Below the pieces are notes generated by a model. It was not told the DNA's origin, did no database searches, and worked only from the letters and a program-made list of their open reading frames with translations. Position numbers and translations under genes: made by a program. From an uncultured Lachnospiraceae bacterium (GTDB lineage Bacteria; Bacillota; Clostridia; Lachnospirales; Lachnospiraceae), in assembly GCA_947382625.1 (NCBI GenBank), contig CANDAG010000002.1:62001-126000 (forward strand): 64,000 nucleotides of DNA, read 5' to 3'. This document shows positions 59,165 to 64,000 of the stretch, one piece after another. The first letter of the stretch is position 1. Each line of letters starts with the position of its first letter.

Positions 59165-59977
59165 ATGATACAGACAGACAACCTGAAATGCCCCATCTGC
59201 TCTTCTTCCTTTACCCTTGGAAACAACAGCAAAAGCATGATCTGCAGCAGGGGCCACAATTTTGACATGGCAAAGCAGGGCTATGTGAATTTTTGCGGCG
59301 GCTCCATGGGGAAGCTGTATGAGGACAAAGAGCTTTTCAGGGCAAGAAGGAATATTTATGAGGCGGGATTTTTCAGAGGAGTGGAAGAAGCGGTGAGCGG
59401 GAGCCTGAAGGAGCTTCTGAACAAAGAGGGCAGCGTGATCGCGGAGGCCGGATGTGGGGAAGGCTCATTGCTTTCCTTTTTGCAGAGGGAAAATCCCGGA
59501 CACAGCTATATTGGTCTGGATATCTCCAAGAGTGCAGTAAAAATGGCGGCGCAGCAGAACGGGCAGATCAGCTGGCTGGTGGCGGATGTGTGTAAGATAC
59601 CCCTGAAGGATGGAAGTATTGACTGCCTGATCGATATGCTGACGCCGGCCAATTACGGGGAATTTCAGAGGATACTGAAGCCGGGAGGCTATATCATCAA
59701 GATCATTCCCAATGACGGTTACCTCACAGAGCTGAGGCAGAGGCTGGGGAAGAAGGCCTATGAAGATAAAGAGGTGGACAAGTTCTTTTCCAGACACTTT
59801 GCATTAATTTGTCAAAAGCAGATAAAATACACTTTTGTCTGTGAGCCTTCTGTTCAGGAGGATATTTATGTTATGACACCTATGTCAGGAAAGGCAGATG
59901 GCAATGGAAGCAGAGATAAGGTGGATTCCGTCACTATGGATCTGTCAATCCTGATCGGGAGAAAGGAGAAGAAATGA
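59165..59977 (+). CDS. rlmA: 23S rRNA guanine-N1 methyltransferase, RlmA family
   Basis: 270 residues from ATG 59165, behind AAGGAAAG. An N-terminal zinc ribbon (CPIC...MICSRGHNFD) is followed by a class I SAM fold with VIAEAGCGEGSLLSF and LDISKSAVKMAA. Such enzymes methylate N1 of G745 or G748 in helix 35 of 23S rRNA; the second type (TlrB-like) influences tylosin sensitivity. Which base is modified cannot be told. It overlaps the next gene by 4 bases. Confidence 0.85.
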   Translation: MIQTDNLKCPICSSSFTLGNNSKSMICSRGHNFDMAKQGYVNFCGGSMGKLYEDKELFRARRNIYEAGFFRGVEEAVSGSLKELLNKEGSVIAEAGCGEGSLLSFLQRENPGHSYIGLDISKSAVKMAAQQNGQISWLVADVCKIPLKDGSIDCLIDMLTPANYGEFQRILKPGGYIIKIIPNDGYLTELRQRLGKKAYEDKEVDKFFSRHFALICQKQIKYTFVCEPSVQEDIYVMTPMSGKADGNGSRDKVDSVTMDLSILIGRKEKK

Positions 59978-60516
59978 GAGTATTGTTTATTGGAAACAGC
60001 CACACCTACTATAATGATATGCCTCATATGTTTGCGGAGGTCTGTCGTCAGAATCAGCAGGAGGTGGAGGTCACTATGCTGTCCCATGGCGGCAGGGGAT
60101 GGGATTTTCATGTGGAGGAGCCTGAGGTAAGGTTCAACATTTTGTATGGAGGATATGATGCGGTAGTCCTTCAGCATACGGCGCATCCCATGGGAGACCT
60201 GGAAGTAATGGATGCGTGCGGTCAAAAGCTGATCGGGTGGGTAAAGGAGGCGGGGGCAAGGCCGATCCTTTATATGACGTGGACCACAAAGGCAGATGGA
60301 GAAGAGGCGCAGGGGGCTATGAGCAGCGCATACCGGAGGCTGCAGCAGGAGACCGGCTGCGAGCTGGCACCTGTGGGGGAAATCTGGTGGCGCTATCACA
60401 GGGAGCATCCGGAGGAAGAGCTGTATGCGGAGGACGGGCAGCATGCTTCGAGGATCGGATCCCAAGTGGCGGCAAAGGCCATAGCAGAGGTTTATCTCGG
60501 CAAAAAGATATGTTAA
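59974..60516 (+). CDS. SGNH/GDSL-like hydrolase
   Basis: 180 residues. Block I is LFIGNSHTYYNDMP with the nucleophile Ser, and the late DGQHAS holds the Asp/His pair; the Gly and Asn positions of the fold are plausible in LSHGGRGW and LQHTAHP. It has no signal peptide, so it is cytoplasmic. The substrate could be an acetylated sugar or other ester. It starts within the stop of rlmA (ATGA). Confidence 0.8.
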   Translation: MRVLFIGNSHTYYNDMPHMFAEVCRQNQQEVEVTMLSHGGRGWDFHVEEPEVRFNILYGGYDAVVLQHTAHPMGDLEVMDACGQKLIGWVKEAGARPILYMTWTTKADGEEAQGAMSSAYRRLQQETGCELAPVGEIWWRYHREHPEEELYAEDGQHASRIGSQVAAKAIAEVYLGKKIC

Positions 60517-60661
60517 GGGGAGAGAAAAGAATTTAATTTTTGTCAATGGATTCTGATTTTTGCCTATATAAATGCCATGAGTTTGTTGCTAAACTATAAA
60601 TCAGGAATTAAAATAATATCCATTTCTGGTTTGGATGGAGGCAGCTGGTAAGAGGTGGATC

Positions 60662-61402
60662 ATGTATAGGATCGGAATTTGTGACGATGAGATAGCATTC
60701 GGACATCTGGTGGAGGGGTATCTGCAGGAGTACGCACGGCGGGCGGGAATCCGACTGGATATTACTGTTTTTTCAAGCGGAGAGGAATATTTAAAACTTC
60801 TCAGAGAAGGGATGATTCTGGATCTTCTGTTTTTGGACATAGAATTTGGCGGGAGTATGGACGGGGTGAAGGTTGGGGAAATGCTCCGCTCCGACCTGGC
60901 AAACGAGAGCACGCAGATCGTATATGTGTCGGCAATGGAGAGCTATGCTCTGCAGCTTTTCCGGAACCGTCCCATGGACTTTTTGGTCAAGCCCGTAAAA
61001 AAGCAGGATATAGAGAAGGTCATGAAGGAATATATACGTGTCTTTGGAAAAAAGAGGGATGCTGTTTTTGGATATAAAATCGGGCGCAGACGGTTTCGGG
61101 TAGCAGAGGATGAAATCCTGTATTTTCAATGTGCGGGAAGGAAAGTGGGTATCGTCACTGGCAAAGGAGAAAAGGCAGAATTCTATGGGAGCATGGAAGA
61201 GGTGGCCTGCCGGCTGGATGAAAACCGATTCTGGCGGATCCATAAATCGTATATCGTAAATGTCAGCCATGTGTCAGAGTTCCGGGCGAAGGAGGTCTGC
61301 CTGAACAATGGAGAGACACTCCCTGTGAGCCGCTCGTTCAGAGAAAGTGTGCAGGAAAAGCTTTTGCGTGAAAGGACGGGGGAAGAAGGTAAATGGGAGT
61401 AG
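60662..61402 (+). CDS. LytTR-family response regulator
   Basis: 246 residues from ATG 60662, behind AAGAGGTGG. Receiver domain with ICDDE and phosphorylation site Asp59 (LLFLDIEFGG). The C-terminal LytTR DNA-binding domain runs from about 140 to 240 (ILYFQCAGRKVGIVTG, FWRIHKSYIVNVSHV, LPVSRSF). AgrA-like arrangement with the GHKL kinase that follows and overlaps it by 10 bases. No peptide pheromone gene is visible near it. Confidence 0.9.
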   Translation: MYRIGICDDEIAFGHLVEGYLQEYARRAGIRLDITVFSSGEEYLKLLREGMILDLLFLDIEFGGSMDGVKVGEMLRSDLANESTQIVYVSAMESYALQLFRNRPMDFLVKPVKKQDIEKVMKEYIRVFGKKRDAVFGYKIGRRRFRVAEDEILYFQCAGRKVGIVTGKGEKAEFYGSMEEVACRLDENRFWRIHKSYIVNVSHVSEFRAKEVCLNNGETLPVSRSFRESVQEKLLRERTGEEGKWE

Positions 61403-62652
61403 CGGATATCCTGTTCAATATGATCTGCAATATATTGAGTGTTTATGGAACAATCCGGGGGATGGAGTTATTCCTCACATCAAGACACAGGAAATGGCAG
61501 GTTTCAGTTCCCTTATACATTGGGGCGTGGCTGGTCAATTCTCTGTGCTTTGTATCTACGAACATTCGCCTTACGAATTTATCTTTTTTTCTCTGTTTTA
61601 TGACCATTGCCGCTTTTCTGTATGAAGGAGGCTGGAAACGAAAAGTCCTGGCAGTGTTGGCGATGATGGGGACGGGGATCATTCTGGAGGATATTGTATG
61701 GGTGATCATCAGCATGATGGGAGACCCTGTGGAGAATGTTGCCCTTGGATGTCTGTGCGCAGGGGTACTGATGCTGTTTCTTGTAGTGCTGATCGAAAAG
61801 CTGCTTTCCCTTGACCGGTATGCGGTGCTTCCGTTTAGCGGCTATGTCAGCATCAGTATCCTGTCAATTGGAAGTGTGATATTGGCTGAGATCATAACTG
61901 AGGAAGTGGGTTCTTATGAATTGGCGATGACAGCCCTGAGCATCATCTGTATTGTGGATATAAGTACCTATCATATATACCATAAAATAGCTGAAAATCA
62001 TAAAAAAGATATGCAGAGAGCAATTCTGCTTCAGGAAAACCAGATGTATGCGAAGCAGTTAGAGCTTCTACAGCAGTCCGGGCAGTATGTCAGGGCGCTT
62101 CGCCATGATATGAAAAACCATATGCTGCTGCTTGGTACTTATCTGGGAAAGGCGGAGTATGAGAAAGCCAGGGAATATGCAGAGAGTCTGGCAGAAAGCC
62201 ATGGCATGGCGCAGGAGTATGTAGGAACCGGAAATCTGGGAGTGGACAGTCTGCTGAATTACAAGCTGGATCTGATCTGCAGGCAGTCGGGATGTATACC
62301 GCACCTGTCTGTGGAGATACCCAGGGAGTCGGTTATACCGGAGGTGGATCTGAACGTTATCCTGGGAAATCTGCTGGACAATGCGGCAGAGGGGATTGCA
62401 GGGGCGGATGAGAAGTATCTGGAGCTGCAAATGAGATATGACAGGAATGTATTGTACATCAGTGTTTATAACAGCTTTGACGGGAAGGTGGAGCTGGATA
62501 AGAGAGGAAGACTCCTGACGAGAAAAGCCGGAAAGGAAGGACATGGGATCGGGCTGGAGAGCGTGGGACTGGTGGTGAAGAAGTATGACGGAATACTGAA
62601 GACCTCCCACGAAAACTGTATATTTAAAGTGGATCTGATGCTTTATGCGTAG
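61393..62652 (+). CDS. GHKL-type sensor histidine kinase, AgrC-like
   Basis: 419 residues. About six membrane helices in the first 195 residues, then a coiled segment and the His region ALRHDMKNHMLLLG with His238, and an HATPase_c_5 domain with NLLDNAAEGI and GHGIGLESV. The pair with the LytTR regulator suggests sensing of a peptide or membrane signal. It starts inside the regulator gene, so expression is coupled. Confidence 0.9.
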   Translation: MGVADILFNMICNILSVYGTIRGMELFLTSRHRKWQVSVPLYIGAWLVNSLCFVSTNIRLTNLSFFLCFMTIAAFLYEGGWKRKVLAVLAMMGTGIILEDIVWVIISMMGDPVENVALGCLCAGVLMLFLVVLIEKLLSLDRYAVLPFSGYVSISILSIGSVILAEIITEEVGSYELAMTALSIICIVDISTYHIYHKIAENHKKDMQRAILLQENQMYAKQLELLQQSGQYVRALRHDMKNHMLLLGTYLGKAEYEKAREYAESLAESHGMAQEYVGTGNLGVDSLLNYKLDLICRQSGCIPHLSVEIPRESVIPEVDLNVILGNLLDNAAEGIAGADEKYLELQMRYDRNVLYISVYNSFDGKVELDKRGRLLTRKAGKEGHGIGLESVGLVVKKYDGILKTSHENCIFKVDLMLYA

Positions 62653-62696
62653 GCTGCTGCCAGAGGAGAAAAGGAACTGCTCTGGCGGCAGTTTTT
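62653..62696 (+). terminator. Rho-independent terminator
   Basis: CTGCTGCCAGAG and CTCTGGCGGCAG with a purine-rich loop, then TTTTT. Confidence 0.85.
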
Positions 62697-62733
62697 GAAT
62701 AAGCTGGTTCACGGGGCGAGGCCGCATTTGATT
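62697..62733. repeat. Type B palindromic repeat
   Basis: GAATAAGCTGGTTCACGGGGCGAGGCCGCATTTGAT, degenerate, directly after the terminator. Confidence 0.5.
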
Positions 62734-62926
62734 ATCTCGCAAGGCGTACAGTAATTGAGGCGTGCAAGTTTTTACAACCAAAGTGCGAGTTTTTACCACA
62801 TGTGAAAAAGAAGGGAATTAATATGGTAAAATAAAATATACTGATTAAAATACTCTGCGGATTTCTGCGGGATTATCAGGGAATGGTTCGTGTGGCGGGG
62901 TAGAGTTCAAGCGAGGGGATTGCATT

Positions 62927-63553
62927 ATGAAGAAAAACATAATATTTTTGGCCATAACAATTGCATTCATACTTTCATTATACGGTTGCGGAAGGTCGAA
63001 TGGCTCCGATATCAAAACAGTAAGGGTATCTCAATTTACTGATCTGATCTTTGAGGATACCAGTTTCCTTCCCAATAATGAATTTACCTGGAATATGGGT
63101 AAGGATGACTTCCTGTCCATGGTGTACGGGGCAGATACCATGGATCCTGACAGTGAGAGCTTTGAGGAGTATCGGTATTTTTATTCGGAAGAAACCAATA
63201 TAACTACCTTTACGCCCCCAATGGTCTATGCGGTTAATGATATCCCGGGTGAGGCTGAAGCGGCGTTTGCCTTTAATGAAGGCGGATTATTCAAGGCAGG
63301 ATATGTCTGGACTTATAAAGCGGATGAAGCGGAGAAGGCTGAAAAAGCGGTAACGATTCTTGCACAGGATTTTAATACCAATGAGAATATTGTGGAAGGT
63401 CAGCCGGAAATACCGGATTTTTCAGATGAGGATAGTAACCCGTTTCCGTATCGATATCAGTGGCCGCTTGTAGGAGGATCACAGGGATATATTGAGCTGT
63501 CTGTTTTGAAGATGCAGGAAAATATTATAGTTCAGCTTACGGTAGGGATTTAG
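62927..63553 (+). CDS. Lipoprotein of unknown function
   Basis: 208 residues with a signal peptide and lipobox ending at Cys21 (LSLYGC). The mature part is acidic and has EEYRYFYSEE, EAAFAFNEGGLFKAGYVW and a Tyr-rich end. I do not recognise the family. GCGAGGGG lies ahead of the ATG. Placed alone between the two-component genes and the T-box leader; it may be a target of the LytTR system, which is a guess from position. Confidence 0.7.
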   Translation: MKKNIIFLAITIAFILSLYGCGRSNGSDIKTVRVSQFTDLIFEDTSFLPNNEFTWNMGKDDFLSMVYGADTMDPDSESFEEYRYFYSEETNITTFTPPMVYAVNDIPGEAEAAFAFNEGGLFKAGYVWTYKADEAEKAEKAVTILAQDFNTNENIVEGQPEIPDFSDEDSNPFPYRYQWPLVGGSQGYIELSVLKMQENIIVQLTVGI

Positions 63554-63579
63554 AGCCAAGAGTGAATTTTAAAAACCAC

Positions 63580-63608
63580 TTGCTTTTTCTTCAGAAATAT
63601 TGTATGTT
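63580..63608 (+). promoter_or_regulatory. Promoter of the T-box/metG unit
   Basis: TTGCTT (63580-63585), 17-base spacer and TATGTT (63603-63608). Confidence 0.55.
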
Positions 63609-63644
63609 AAATCAAACACTGCCGTGCCCAGTAAGACAGCGTGC

Positions 63645-63936
63645 AGATCATATAGAAAAGGCGTTGAAGAGAAGAGTAGGTCATTTGCGCTTTTACAGAG
63701 ACCTCAGGCTGGTGAAAATGAGGAAAGCTACAGAATGACTGAACATGGCCTCGGAGCTGCGTACCGAAACAGAAAGTTTAGGCTGCGACGGGTTCACCCG
63801 TTATAGTGACAGGCTATCGGCAGATCATTTCCTGCCCGCAGCTGATGAGGCTTGTACCGTGAGGTATGGGTGAATTTAGGGTGGTATCACGAAGCAACAG
63901 GCTCTCGTCCCTGAAAAGAAATTTTCAGAGAGGAGG
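63645..63936 (+). ncRNA. T-box leader controlling the methionyl-tRNA synthetase gene
   Basis: Contains the T-box AGGGTGGTATCACG (63878-63891) followed by a terminator (TCCCTGAAAA with TTTTCAGAGAGGA and TTTTTT, 63908-63936). Upstream lies stem I with AGAGTAGGT and the end GAACATGGCCTCGGAGCTG typical of T-box leaders. A methionine codon ATG at 63735-63737, next to A in a loop-like position, is the candidate specifier, in agreement with the metG gene downstream. Uncharged tRNA-Met would favour the antiterminator. Confidence 0.85.
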
Positions 63937-63945
63937 GCTTTTTTG

Positions 63946-64000
63946 ATGCATGGAAACAAGAAGGAAAAAAATATTTTAGTTGCAGGAGCATGGCCTTATG
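63946..64000 (+). CDS. metG: Methionyl-tRNA synthetase, N-terminal start (truncated by window end)
   Basis: Starts at ATG 63946 just after the T-box terminator and runs off the window. The first 18 residues include NILVAGAWPY, matching the beginning of class I MetRS (HIGH motif not yet reached). The start codon has little recognisable ribosome site apart from GGAGGG in the terminator arm. The leader's Met specifier supports the call. Confidence 0.75.
   Translation, partial: MHGNKKEKNILVAGAWPY

Noticed and set aside
63600-63806. 68-codon frame before metG
   Set aside because: It lies inside the T-box leader RNA and has no ribosome site.

Overview
The window looks like chromosome of a Gram-positive Clostridia bacterium, most likely a gut Lachnospiraceae. 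The signs are strong AGGAGG-type ribosome binding sites, paired CUT1 sugar transporters with large lipoprotein binding proteins, YesM/YesN-type two-component genes, type III glutamine synthetase, the IreB-RuvX-DUF1292 cluster, an RNase J gene and a T-box leader. No rRNA, CRISPR array or complete insertion sequence is visible. Most of the window is of moderate GC; positions about 47.9-56.2 kb are visibly richer in A+T.

Layout. (1) 1-10.1 kb is a mannan-type glycan locus: the end of a GH130 mannosyl-glucose phosphorylase, a LacI-family regulator, a three-gene CUT1 ABC importer, a 1069-residue GH5-like glycosidase and an overlapping DUF1848 gene. (2) 10.2-16.6 kb holds two transcription units of unusual genes: two proteins I do not recognise, then a ClpP-like peptidase, a soluble VirD4/TraG-like ATPase and a third unrecognised protein. 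Both units start from promoters with the same palindrome at exactly the same spacing from the -10 box, so they probably form one system. (3) 16.7-28 kb is a second sugar locus: CUT1 importer, YesN/YesM regulators, a large putative glycosidase and a GH3 enzyme. (4) 28-31.3 kb, minus strand: Uma2 nuclease, NudC and an AAA-ATPase/PD-(D/E)XK protein interrupted in frame by a 72-nt palindromic insert. (5) 31.5-47.6 kb is mostly housekeeping: prmA, rsmE, a cysteine desulfurase with thiI, an HPr-like gene, mtaB, ireB-ruvX, RNase J, trmR, a U32 protein, glnN and a nucleoside hydrolase.

(6) 47.7-56.2 kb is an integrated island in tRNA-Gln(CUG). The 3' part of the tRNA plus its terminator is repeated at 55.55 kb, and a degenerate third copy lies at 56.14 kb. 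The island carries an Xre regulator, two very small zinc-ribbon-like genes, a four-gene AAA+ ATPase operon with two membrane proteins, an integrase remnant, a PD-(D/E)XK protein, an MNT/HEPN pair and a second MNT gene whose HEPN partner is cut off by the third repeat. It reads as an immobilised defence or toxin-antitoxin island. (7) 56.3-64 kb returns to ordinary genes: AraC regulator with divergent GH127-type enzyme, rlmA with an SGNH hydrolase, a LytTR/GHKL two-component pair, a lipoprotein, and a T-box leader before metG.

A family of short intergenic palindromes, often in tandem pairs, is scattered through the window. The two best candidates for something undescribed are the ClpP/VirD4-like system (10.2-16.6 kb) and the island AAA+ operon (49.9-52.7 kb). 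Functions of both are inferred from sequence patterns and gene order only.
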